From the NCBI GenBank assembly GCA_027061625.1, contig JAMOVF010000127.1, forward strand, positions 1 through 6,698: DNA of 6,698 nucleotides, read 5' to 3'. Under the pieces are notes generated by a model. It was not told where the DNA came from. It ran no database searches and saw only the letters and a program-made list of their open reading frames with translations. The position numbers and the translations under genes are program-made. This DNA is from Deltaproteobacteria bacterium. GTDB lineage: Bacteria > Desulfobacterota > Dissulfuribacteria > Dissulfuribacterales > JALVPX01. Below are positions 1 through 6,533 of the stretch, piece after piece (position 1 is the stretch's first letter; each line of letters opens with the position of its first letter).

Positions 1-858
1 AAAAGGATCAAGGTTTCCCTGAACCACCTTTTCTGTTCCAAGTCTTTTCAAGGCATCCCTGATATCTGTGCGCCAATCTAGCCCAATCACCTCTGCATCC
101 AATTCTTTCAAATCCTCGAGCAGATGACCACCATCTAATACAAAATATATACGGGGTATGCCGGTCTCTTTCAGTTCAGCCAAGATCCTTTCCACGTAAG
201 GCTTTACAGCAGCCAGATAGTCTTTTCTGGACAAGATACCGCCCCAGGTATCAAATAGCTGCACTGCTTGGGCGCCAGCTTCTGCCTGGGCCTTTAAATA
301 AGAGATGGTCACCTCAGTAAGGAGATCCATCAATTTTGCAAACATCTCCGGCTCTTCAAAGAGCATACGCTTTGTGTACAAAAAGGTACGCGTTGTGCCC
401 CCTTCAATGATATAAGTTGCCAGGGTAAATGGCGCTCCAGCAAAGCCTATAAGCGGGACTTTTTCCTTTAGTTCCCTACGCAGAATCTTAATGGTCTCAA
501 GAACAAAAGGCACGTCATCCTTGGGCGATATGGTGCGGAGCCTGTTCAAGTCTTCCATGGTCCGTACAGGAGGAATCAGGACTGGCCCTGCACCCTCCAG
601 AAAAGTAAGCTTTATGCCCATAGGCTCCAAAGGGATCAATATGTCTGAAAAGAGGATTGCAGCATCTACTCCTAATATGTCAATGGGCTGTATAGTCACC
701 TCTGCTGCAAGCTCAGGGGTCTTGCAAAGAGTCAAAAAATCTGTCTGATTGCGAACCGCCTGGTAAGCAGGAAGGTAGCGGCCCGCCTGGCGCATGAGCC
801 ACACAGGAACAGGACTCACTTTTTCCCCTGCGCATGCCCTCAAAAATCTGTCATTCAT
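1..858 (-). CDS. hemE: Uroporphyrinogen decarboxylase HemE (3' end cut by window edge)
   Basis: The cytoplasmic enzyme decarboxylates the four acetate side chains of uroporphyrinogen III to give coproporphyrinogen III. Reading the minus strand from ATG at 858 gives 286 codons open to base 1. The N-terminus carries the hallmark MRQAGRYLPAY (residues 22-32; R23 and R27 match the substrate-binding arginines). The FSDIL motif follows, with D72 equivalent to the catalytic aspartate, then PLIGFAGAPFTLATYIIEGG, FDTWGG, a GLDW segment and VVQGNLDP at the edge. By recall of E. coli HemE (about 354 residues), roughly 60-70 C-terminal residues, including the conserved histidine region, lie outside the window. 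These motifs separate true HemE from the methyltransferase-like relatives of the same fold. The start overlaps the ahbD stop as TGATG and has an AGGAGG 10 nt upstream. Codons and motifs are intact in the visible part. Confidence 0.96.
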   Translation of the reverse strand, partial: MNDRFLRACAGEKVSPVPVWLMRQAGRYLPAYQAVRNQTDFLTLCKTPELAAEVTIQPIDILGVDAAILFSDILIPLEPMGIKLTFLEGAGPVLIPPVRTMEDLNRLRTISPKDDVPFVLETIKILRRELKEKVPLIGFAGAPFTLATYIIEGGTTRTFLYTKRMLFEEPEMFAKLMDLLTEVTISYLKAQAEAGAQAVQLFDTWGGILSRKDYLAAVKPYVERILAELKETGIPRIYFVLDGGHLLEDLKELDAEVIGLDWRTDIRDALKRLGTEKVVQGNLDPF

Positions 859-1946
859 CAACCTTCAACCTCCTCCCTCCTATTTTTTCCTTTCATCCTC
901 CTGGGCACGTATGTGCAGAATGGCTCCTCAGCAAGATAATCGCCATTAACTGCATATGCCCTGGCCCTGCAGCCTCCGCAAATATTCACATATTCACAAA
1001 CGCCGCATCTTCCCTTATATGAAGAAAAGTCCCTCAACTCCTTGAATAGTTTGCTATTTTCCCATATATCTCTAAAGCTCTGTTCATGGATATTGCCGGC
1101 AGGCATTGGAAAATAGCTGCAAGGAAGCACATTGCCATCTACATCCAGTAGAGAGATGAGCTGACCTGCCAGGCAGCCCTTTGAGCCGCCAGTGGAGAAC
1201 TTCAAGGTACGGTGTTTCACCCTTTCGCCTTCCTCTTTGGCCTTCTGCATCTTTACACGGTAATAGTGCGGGGCACAGGTAGGCCTTACAAGAAGCTCAT
1301 TTTCCTCCTTCTCCATCTGATAGTGCCAATCAAGGATCTTTTCATAGTCCTCAGGAGATATGAGTTCCTTTAAGATATCTTCACCCCTTCCAGTGGGTAC
1401 TATCATAAAGAGATACCAGGCAGTGGCGCCAAGCTCCTTTGCCAGCCTGTACACCTTTGGAATGTCTTCCTGATTGCGCTTGGTGAAAGAAGAATTTATC
1501 AAAAACTGGATGCCATTCTCTCTAAAAAGCCTGGCAGCATTAAGGGTGCCTTCAAAGGCCCCGGGCTGCTGCCTGAAGTTGTCATGCACCTCGGCAGTAG
1601 CTCCATCCAGGCTCAAGGACACCATCTTGATGCCGGTTTCCTTTATGGAGTCACACACCTCCTGGTCAACAAGGGTGCCATTGGTGGCAAGACACATCCT
1701 AAAGCCCTTATCTGTTCCATACTGTGCAATGTCAAACACGTCTTTGCGCAAAAGGGGCTCCCCGCCAGACAAGACCACCACAGGAGAAGCAAAGGCAGCT
1801 ATGTCATCCAATATACGGTATGCCTCTTCCAGCGGAAAATCAGGATGTTCCTTTACCTCAAGCTCAGATGAGGAACGGCAATGAACACATTTTAGATTGC
1901 AGCGCCTGGTAATTTCCCAGGCCAGCCATTTAAGCTCAAATTTCAT
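858..1946 (-). CDS. ahbD: Radical SAM heme b synthase, AhbD-like (Fe-coproporphyrin III decarboxylase)
   Basis: AhbD uses S-adenosylmethionine radicals to decarboxylate two propionates of Fe-coproporphyrin III (coproheme) to vinyls, giving heme b without oxygen. The 362-residue product has the radical SAM cluster motif CNLKCVHC (C16, C20, C23) directly after WLAWEITRR, the SAM-binding GGEP at 61-64, and a VSLSLDG strand motif. A SPASM/twitch-like C-terminus holds C258, C276, then C314-X2-C317-X5-C323-X2-C326 and C344, enough to bind at least one auxiliary Fe-S cluster. The short N-terminus and the segments WLAWEITRRCN, CRSSSE and FMIVPTGRG fit AhbD by recall; the related deacetylase AhbC/NirJ1 has a longer, different N-terminal extension. 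GGAG lies 13 nt before the ATG, a weak site. The stop overlaps the hemE start by one base. A NirJ-type or other porphyrin-modifying radical SAM enzyme is the alternative; membership of the heme-related branch is surer than the exact reaction. Confidence 0.85.
   Translation of the reverse strand: MKFELKWLAWEITRRCNLKCVHCRSSSELEVKEHPDFPLEEAYRILDDIAAFASPVVVLSGGEPLLRKDVFDIAQYGTDKGFRMCLATNGTLVDQEVCDSIKETGIKMVSLSLDGATAEVHDNFRQQPGAFEGTLNAARLFRENGIQFLINSSFTKRNQEDIPKVYRLAKELGATAWYLFMIVPTGRGEDILKELISPEDYEKILDWHYQMEKEENELLVRPTCAPHYYRVKMQKAKEEGERVKHRTLKFSTGGSKGCLAGQLISLLDVDGNVLPCSYFPMPAGNIHEQSFRDIWENSKLFKELRDFSSYKGRCGVCEYVNICGGCRARAYAVNGDYLAEEPFCTYVPRRMKGKNRREEVEG
869..874 (-). promoter_or_regulatory. Shine-Dalgarno sequence of hemE
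   Basis: The minus strand reads AGGAGG here, 10 nt before the ATG at 858, within a longer purine run (GGAGGGAGGAGG). It lies inside the last codons of ahbD, so hemE can be translated both by coupling through the TGATG overlap and by independent ribosome loading. It supports the ATG at 858 over the in-frame alternatives. Confidence 0.75.
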
Positions 1947-1990
1947 CTGTAATAGATTTCTCCATTTCTTTAGACCATTTCTAAAATTGG

Positions 1991-2025
1991 GCTCTTAATA
2001 AGAACGCATATTCTTTAATTAGAGC
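1991..2025. repeat. Imperfect inverted repeat between addA-like gene and ahbD
   Basis: In the 112-bp gap the arms gctcttaataagaa (1991-2004) and ttctttaattagagc (2011-2025) face each other across a 6-nt loop. The outer 5 bp (GCTCT/AGAGC) and inner 5 bp pair; the middle is interrupted by mismatches and one extra base. On the minus strand it is followed by only a short, broken T run (CCAATTTTAG), so it is a poor intrinsic terminator. It could be an attenuator, a protein-binding dyad or a partial terminator separating the addA-like operon from ahbD-hemE. Confidence 0.4.
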
Positions 2026-2049
2026 ACCATGATAAAAATGGGTTGTCAA
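2018..2049 (-). promoter_or_regulatory. Possible weak promoter for ahbD-hemE
   Basis: The minus strand has a perfect -35 hexamer TTGACA (2049-2044) just after the addA-like stop, and a TCTAAT (2023-2018) that matches 5 of 6 bases of a -10 box. The spacer is 20 nt, longer than the 16-18 nt that sigma-70 prefers, so this is a tentative call. If real, transcription would start within the inverted repeat at 1991-2025 and give ahbD a leader of roughly 65 nt. Read-through from the upstream gene is the alternative. Confidence 0.25.
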
Positions 2050-2058
2050 GGCGCTTTT

Positions 2059-5000
2059 CTAAGCAGAACAGCAAACTTCAAATACAATACCCTTATCCAA
2101 ATAAAGTAAAAGGCCCTTTGCGTTACAATGGGGATATAGCTGCCTAAGAAGCATTAAATAACGTTCGATCTGCTCTCTATCCTTTTGCTCATCAACCTCT
2201 CCGGTCTTGAACTCTCCGACCAATATATTGTCTTCAGATTTCACGACCCTGTCTGCTCTAAAGAGGTTTCCTTCTTTATCTGCTATCTCCATTTCTGTCC
2301 ATACAATCCCTGGCAAATCTTGCCAAAAAAGGGCTTTGGCCAAAGGATGGCATATGGTTTTGGATACTTCAGAAAGCTTTTCCAAGACTTGTTCAATTTG
2401 ATCTTTTGACATCCTTTTTGATGCGCCATCTTTATAAAGTGTTTTCAAAAAGGCCTCAACTTCAGAAGGAGCCTGCGGTACAGACAGGAATCCAGTTATC
2501 TTGGCTAGAAGGGCGTGTATCTCTAAGCCTATATCAGCTGCCTTTTTAGCCCTTTTAAAGTCACCAGAAAGGGGACTGATCCACTCCTTACGCACCAGGT
2601 ACCTTGGCCATTTCCATTGCGGAGGATTATCTGGCAATGAAAAATCTGCTGTAGCAGCTGTTTGGGTTATTAACTGACTGGGCAAGCTCACCTGCTCTGG
2701 TTCACCTTTTGATCCAAGACTGTATTTTACCCCATCTTTCAATAGAGGCCTTACCAGGTTTACTAAACTGTTTTTCCTTTTGATGCCTTGGGGAATGAAC
2801 ATATAGAGTTCATGCCTTGGCCTTGTGACAGCGACATAGAGCACATTAAGCTCATCCAGCCAGCGTTGACGCATTTCCTCTGCGTAAAGCATTGTTAACT
2901 TCGGAGAATACTTCCTATGATGTTTATTTGCTTTATACAAATTCAGATCAGATTTATTGATTTCCAATAGAGTACTCTTTAAAGGACCTTTGGAGTCTGC
3001 TGCCAAAGCAGCAAAGGGCAATATCACTACATCAGCTTCCAGGCCTTTGGCCTTGTGCACTGTCATAACTCTAACGGAATTGGTTTGAGCAGGCAGGATC
3101 TGAAATATCTCATCAGGAAGGTCATTCCAAAAATCGAGCTCTGGCCAATCGATAGGCCGGCCTATGGCATCACCATGGAGCAAATCCAAGAAATGTTTGA
3201 CCATAGGCCAATGGGCAGGAAAACGTTTTTTAATGTCAAATTGCCTTATGAATAAGGAGGCTGTTTCATAGGGTGTCAATTTGCCGCATTGATCAATAAA
3301 AGGCTTTAGCACCATACGCCAAATATAAGGATATTTTCTTTCCAGGGCTGATGAATTATATGCTCCATTTTCCATTTGATGCGATGATGATTGGTCAAAA
3401 CATATGGTCTCAACCAGATGCCATCCGCTCATGTCGGAGATTCTCATCCAAAGGTTTTGAGATATCTTTCCAGAAAGGAGCTGGACCAAGGCAAGGTTGT
3501 CTTGAGGGTTAGAGACAAGGGCCAATAGTGAATAAATTTCCTTTACAACAGGATCGGCCTTCACAGACATCTGTCTATCAGAAATAACGGGAATGGAAGC
3601 CTCATGCAGGGCAGTGCTGAAAATTTCCACATCACTATTTTGTCTGCACAAAACCATAACATTCCCTGGTTTATATCTGTGCAGAACATCATCTTTTAAG
3701 AGATCAATGCACCATTTTTGTGCAGCATTCAACATATCCTCTTTTTTTGAGAGGGGCGGATCCATCAATTCCACACAAACATAACCAGGCCTGGACTCAT
3801 CTTCTCCATTATCTGGTGTTTTTTGATTGGCACCGCTATATGCCTGAGCCAAAAAATCTGGTTTCAGAAAATCTGAAGCCTTTTCTCCTTTTGTTGCAAG
3901 CCACTGAGAAAAATTTTTCTCTGAGAAAAGAAATCGTACAAAGGAAAGGATCGTCTCACTGCTGCGCCTATTGTAAGGCAGCTGTATCTCAATGATGGAT
4001 TCCTGATCTACCGATGGGAAACTCCTTGGTTTTTCAAGAAAGACCTTTTCTTCGCTTCCCCTCCACCTGTATAAGAGCTGTTTTCTGTCACCCACACAAA
4101 ACAGGGAACCACCTTGGGCAAGCGCATTTTCAATCAAAGGGGCCATGGCGTCCCATTGCACAAGGCTTGTATCTTGAAACTCATCAATAAAAAAATGATA
4201 CATTTTTTCCCCAAGCCGTAAAACTATTTCCGGGGTGCCGAGTTCATGGACTACACGATTTGCGTAATGATTGATGTCTGAGAAAAAAAGGGCCTGCCTG
4301 TCCTGTTTCCAATGGGCAAGCTCTTTCCGCCAAATATGCAGAAGATCGAGATAGATACTCCCAGCATGCAAAGTTTGCTTCTCACAAAATATAGTAAGGT
4401 CGGTGCGGACTTGGGACCAGATCTTACAAAGATTGCCTGGCAAGTTTTCGAGCTTCTTACTGCTCAAAAAGAGAGTAGCAGGATCTTCATATTCAAAAGC
4501 CTTAAGCGTTATTGCCTTTGAGATATCTCCTTTAACCACTTTTTCCAAGGCATTTTGGGCGTGCTTTTTCAGCTTAAGTCCCAGGACCTCAACTTCTTTC
4601 AAAAAGGCTGCTACACTCTTTTGAAAATCTTTTTTTGCACTATTCACCTGCTGCCAAGCAACACTTTTTTGAAAACTCCTGCCATAGACATTCTCTTTTG
4701 CATCATACTCCCTTATGAGCTCTGATAATGTTTGTCTAGGCCACCAAGATCCTGCTTCATGCATTTCAATGGCATGTTTAATGCTTTTTACCAATTTTCC
4801 CTTTAGATTCTGGTCATATGCCGCTTTGACCAAAAGCCTGTCCAGGGCAGCTTCCTTGGGCAAATGGTCAAAAGGCATTATCTCATCCATAGGACTTAAG
4901 CCGAGTTCTGGTGCTGCGCCCTGCACAATCCTATAGAGGAAACTATCTATGGTCCTGATGTTCCATGAATCGAACAGCTGAATGAGATCATCCACTGATG

Positions 5001-5331
5001 ATAGAGCAGCCTTTTGCAAAGCTGCACTATCTGTATCCACGATTCCCTTTATCAATTGTGCTGAAAGGCCTGTGTCAAAGGCAGTTTCTTTTAAAAACTG
5101 CATTATGCGTCCTTGCATTTCTGAGGCAGCCTCATTGGTAAAGGTCAGAGCTGCTATCTGACTTATATGTGAGTGGGGAATATGTTGTGAAATGAGATAT
5201 TGTACAAAACGGCACGCAAGCTGAAAGGTTTTGCCTGATCCAGCAGAGGCCTCCACCAGCAGGACATGGGGGAAAGGCAGATCTGAATCCTTAGGAAGGA
5301 AGACCTGGTTGTCAAGCTGCACAGAGGTCAT
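2059..5331 (-). CDS. addA: AddA/RecB-type UvrD-family helicase with C-terminal PD-(D/E)XK nuclease
   Basis: The 1090-residue protein is a superfamily 1 helicase-nuclease of the kind that unwinds and degrades double-strand DNA ends to load RecA. Helicase motifs in order: Walker A ASAGSGKT (28-35, K34), motif Ia LTFTNEAASEM, Walker B IDEFQD (D383, E384), motif III GDRKQLLYRWRG (G414-Q418), LPYNRRSS near 455, motif V MTVHKAKGLE (H759-E765) and motif VI YVAVTRPRHEL (R837). The C-terminal nuclease shows H939, D1027, E1040-F-K1042 and Q1054-X3-Y1058, the complete H-D-ExK-QxxxY set, so nuclease activity is expected. The length is slightly below typical AddA/RecB (about 1150-1250). Motif III has R416 where GDPKQ is usual. 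The start overlaps the preceding gene by 20 nt with an AGG 6 nt upstream. No AddB- or RecC-like partner lies in the window. RecB versus AddA cannot be settled from one subunit; the symbol is the likelier choice. Confidence 0.9.
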   Translation of the reverse strand: MTSVQLDNQVFLPKDSDLPFPHVLLVEASAGSGKTFQLACRFVQYLISQHIPHSHISQIAALTFTNEAASEMQGRIMQFLKETAFDTGLSAQLIKGIVDTDSAALQKAALSSVDDLIQLFDSWNIRTIDSFLYRIVQGAAPELGLSPMDEIMPFDHLPKEAALDRLLVKAAYDQNLKGKLVKSIKHAIEMHEAGSWWPRQTLSELIREYDAKENVYGRSFQKSVAWQQVNSAKKDFQKSVAAFLKEVEVLGLKLKKHAQNALEKVVKGDISKAITLKAFEYEDPATLFLSSKKLENLPGNLCKIWSQVRTDLTIFCEKQTLHAGSIYLDLLHIWRKELAHWKQDRQALFFSDINHYANRVVHELGTPEIVLRLGEKMYHFFIDEFQDTSLVQWDAMAPLIENALAQGGSLFCVGDRKQLLYRWRGSEEKVFLEKPRSFPSVDQESIIEIQLPYNRRSSETILSFVRFLFSEKNFSQWLATKGEKASDFLKPDFLAQAYSGANQKTPDNGEDESRPGYVCVELMDPPLSKKEDMLNAAQKWCIDLLKDDVLHRYKPGNVMVLCRQNSDVEIFSTALHEASIPVISDRQMSVKADPVVKEIYSLLALVSNPQDNLALVQLLSGKISQNLWMRISDMSGWHLVETICFDQSSSHQMENGAYNSSALERKYPYIWRMVLKPFIDQCGKLTPYETASLFIRQFDIKKRFPAHWPMVKHFLDLLHGDAIGRPIDWPELDFWNDLPDEIFQILPAQTNSVRVMTVHKAKGLEADVVILPFAALAADSKGPLKSTLLEINKSDLNLYKANKHHRKYSPKLTMLYAEEMRQRWLDELNVLYVAVTRPRHELYMFIPQGIKRKNSLVNLVRPLLKDGVKYSLGSKGEPEQVSLPSQLITQTAATADFSLPDNPPQWKWPRYLVRKEWISPLSGDFKRAKKAADIGLEIHALLAKITGFLSVPQAPSEVEAFLKTLYKDGASKRMSKDQIEQVLEKLSEVSKTICHPLAKALFWQDLPGIVWTEMEIADKEGNLFRADRVVKSEDNILVGEFKTGEVDEQKDREQIERYLMLLRQLYPHCNAKGLLLYLDKGIVFEVCCSA

Positions 5332-5710
5332 GAATGACCTGGAACAACTCTCCAGTGGTGGAATAGAGTGTTTCAGCTTCTATTCTGGAGACTGGGATCT
5401 TATCATTTTTTAAAAGCGGGACCATCTCACCAACTATAGAATCAACTGCCTGCTTGGATGGAGCCAGCTCTGCCACAAGCTTTCTGAGACTCTTTTCATC
5501 TGGATTCTCAATGTCAACAGAGACACCAGGCACAAAAGAAATCAAGGCCTTAAACAAGGCAACAGCCACATCTCTGCACTTTTTTCCCATCTTTTCAAAA
5601 TCATCTTCCTGAAGTGCAGCTTCTGCATCTTGAAGGTTTAACCTAGCATATTTTATAAAGGTATGGGTACGGATCATTTTGTGCTGTTTCAAAAGCCTTG
5701 GAGTGATCAT
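5312..5710 (-). CDS. Uncharacterised helical protein, weakly HEPN-like
   Basis: I do not recognise this 132-residue protein. It starts at an ATG that overlaps the stop of the preceding gene as ATGA, and its last 20 nt overlap the start of the helicase-nuclease gene, so translation of all three is probably coupled. It is predicted soluble and mostly helical, without signal peptide, membrane segment or cysteine-rich motif. Residues about 18-58 (TFIKYARLNLQDAEAAL, then FEKMGKKCRDVAVALFKAL) recall the first helices of HEPN-type four-helix bundles, but the R-X4-6-H ribonuclease motif is absent. A second in-frame ATG at 5677 (residue 12) is a possible start. No good ribosome-binding site precedes either start, consistent with coupling. 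The gene looks real because of its tight fit in the operon; its role is unknown. Confidence 0.75.
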   Translation of the reverse strand: MITPRLLKQHKMIRTHTFIKYARLNLQDAEAALQEDDFEKMGKKCRDVAVALFKALISFVPGVSVDIENPDEKSLRKLVAELAPSKQAVDSIVGEMVPLLKNDKIPVSRIEAETLYSTTGELFQVIHDLCAA

Positions 5711-5976
5711 TTAAGCTCTGAACTTTTGGACTGACCTAAATCTGTTCCAGACATACGTTGATACAGCTTTTTAGTAAGCACTTTATCTGCTGTATCACAC
5801 AAATCAAACAAAGCTTCAACAAGATCAAGCATCTCATCTTGACCATCCTGGGTCCTGAAGTCAAAATCTTCAGCCCACCGGCCGCTTGACAAATATTCTT
5901 TAAACTCCTCAATATCTTTTAAACGTAGCATGATGGATAGGTTAATGTTCAACAAATCTATAGAGACGTTCACCAT
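5707..5976 (-). CDS. Small uncharacterised acidic protein
   Basis: I do not recognise this 89-residue product. It is rich in acidic residues and leucine (RWAEDFDFR, then DEMLDLVEALFDLCDTADKVL), predicted helical and cytoplasmic, with no known motif. The annotated ATG lies 35 nt inside the end of the ftsB-like gene, preceded immediately by GAAGG, which is too close to be an ideal ribosome-binding site. The next in-frame ATG at 5931 (residue 16, MLRLKDIEEF) would remove the overlap, leaving a 10-nt gap and a 74-residue protein, but it has no visible ribosome-binding site. I keep the longer form with reservation. The stop overlaps the next start as ATGA, which supports it being translated. Confidence 0.65.
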   Translation of the reverse strand: MVNVSIDLLNINLSIMLRLKDIEEFKEYLSSGRWAEDFDFRTQDGQDEMLDLVEALFDLCDTADKVLTKKLYQRMSGTDLGQSKSSELK

Positions 5977-6283
5977 CCTTCAACCAGCCCAGTTCACGCC
6001 TCACCATTCTTTCCCTGAATTTCTGGTCGTTATTGAAACGGTCCAAATTTTGCCGCAATAAGGCATTTGTCTCTTCCAGCTGTGATGAAGCAACAAGTAA
6101 CCTCTTTTTTTCACCTCTTAATTTATAGAGCCGAACGATACCATAAGGACTTGCAACAAGCCAAATTGCCATCAAAAGTGCCAAGGCTATGACTATCTTC
6201 AGATATAAACTCTCTCTCTGTCTTCTGTGGTGGCGGCGGTAAGATCGTGAAACGCCGGTATGAATCCTTGAATAATCTTTCAT
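5942..6283 (-). CDS. ftsB: FtsB/DivIC-family septum formation initiator
   Basis: FtsB-type proteins are small bitopic membrane proteins that join FtsL and FtsQ in the division complex and help activate septal peptidoglycan synthesis. The 113-residue product has the family layout: a short, strongly basic cytoplasmic N-terminus (RSYRRHHRRQR, 13-23), one membrane helix at about 27-46, a periplasmic coiled coil at about 50-88 (charged and leucine-rich, with LEETNALLRQNLDRF), and the C-terminal signature RRELGWLKDGERLYRF, matching the conserved ...R.ELG..K.GE..YR... end of FtsB. It is the first gene of the minus-strand group and has a likely promoter upstream. The ATG at 6283 has its nearest AGGAG 17 nt away, unusually far. 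DivIC is the same family, so the symbol marks family rather than proven orthology. Confidence 0.85.
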   Translation of the reverse strand: MKDYSRIHTGVSRSYRRHHRRQRESLYLKIVIALALLMAIWLVASPYGIVRLYKLRGEKKRLLVASSQLEETNALLRQNLDRFNNDQKFRERMVRRELGWLKDGERLYRFVEH

Positions 6284-6300
6284 GTATGGATTTATTGCGG

Positions 6301-6305
6301 CTCCT
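6301..6305 (-). promoter_or_regulatory. AGGAG ribosome-binding-like site, oddly distant from the ftsB-like ATG
   Basis: The minus strand reads TTAGGAGCC here. The spacing to the ATG at 6283 is 17 nt, well beyond the usual 5-10. An in-frame ATA codon at 6295-6293 sits 5 nt after AGGAG and would add four residues. An ATA start is very rare, so inefficient initiation at the ATG or a chance match are both possible. Confidence 0.35.
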
Positions 6306-6342
6306 AATAAATATGAAGGGTGAATCTTTTTACAATGCTGAT

Positions 6343-6369
6343 ATTATACAGGGCAACCGCCAGATGCAA
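6343..6369 (-). promoter_or_regulatory. Probable promoter of the ftsB-like operon
   Basis: The minus strand carries a perfect -10 box TATAAT (6348-6343). Upstream, TTGCAT (6369-6364) is a weak -35 candidate with a 15-nt spacer; shifting one base gives GTTGCA with 16 nt. Transcription would start near 6336, giving a leader of about 50 nt that includes the AGGAG at 6305-6301. The -10 box is convincing, the -35 box is not. Confidence 0.5.
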
Positions 6370-6475
6370 CTGATTTTAAGAATTTCTTTATCAAATTTTT
6401 GGATACCATAATCAGACTATCTCTAAAAATCAGGATTTTTGTTCAAAAACAAGGGAAATGAGAAAAATAACCGCA

Positions 6476-6498
6476 TTTGCGCCTAAAATTGGTGCAAA
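6476..6498. repeat. Dyad (operator-like) in the divergent intergenic spacer
   Basis: TTTGCGCC (6476-6483) and GGTGCAAA (6491-6498) form an 8-bp inverted repeat with one G-T wobble around a 7-nt AT centre (taaaatt). It lies 35 nt before the plus-strand ATG at 6534 and about 130 nt upstream of the ftsB-like promoter, so a bound protein would more likely act on the plus-strand gene. The half-site resembles the TGCACC/GGTGCA arms of NtrC sites, but those are spaced by 5 nt, not 7. The rest of the 250-bp spacer (6284-6533) is AT-rich, with no other gene or RNA that I can see. Confidence 0.35.
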
Positions 6499-6533
6499 AA
6501 AACATTTTTTAAATGACTAACTATTAAGCAAAA

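Noticed and set aside
491..748. 85-codon plus-strand open frame
   Set aside because: It lies wholly opposite hemE, has no recognisable domain and no supporting ribosome-binding site; the minus strand encodes conserved HemE motifs here.
1474..1912. Three overlapping plus-strand open frames of 62-136 codons
   Set aside because: All are antisense to the ahbD radical SAM core, with cysteine- and serine-rich shadow compositions and no domain resemblance.
2185..4936. Several 60-90 codon plus-strand frames opposite the helicase-nuclease gene
   Set aside because: They are antisense to a continuous 1090-codon gene with all motifs intact and show no protein-like features.
5231..5413. 60-codon plus-strand frame
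   Set aside because: It is antisense to the Walker A region of the helicase-nuclease and the end of the 132-residue gene; no evidence of translation.
5312..5976. The two small genes as a HEPN-MNT toxin-antitoxin pair
   Set aside because: The larger protein lacks the R-X4-6-H ribonuclease motif and the smaller lacks the GSxxxG and DxD nucleotidyltransferase motifs; the operon setting between ftsB and a repair gene also argues against it.
6425..6440. AAAAAT-CAGG-ATTTTT hairpin as an intrinsic terminator
   Set aside because: The stem is pure A-T with a 4-nt loop and no gene ends nearby on either strand; such repeats arise by chance in AT-rich spacers.
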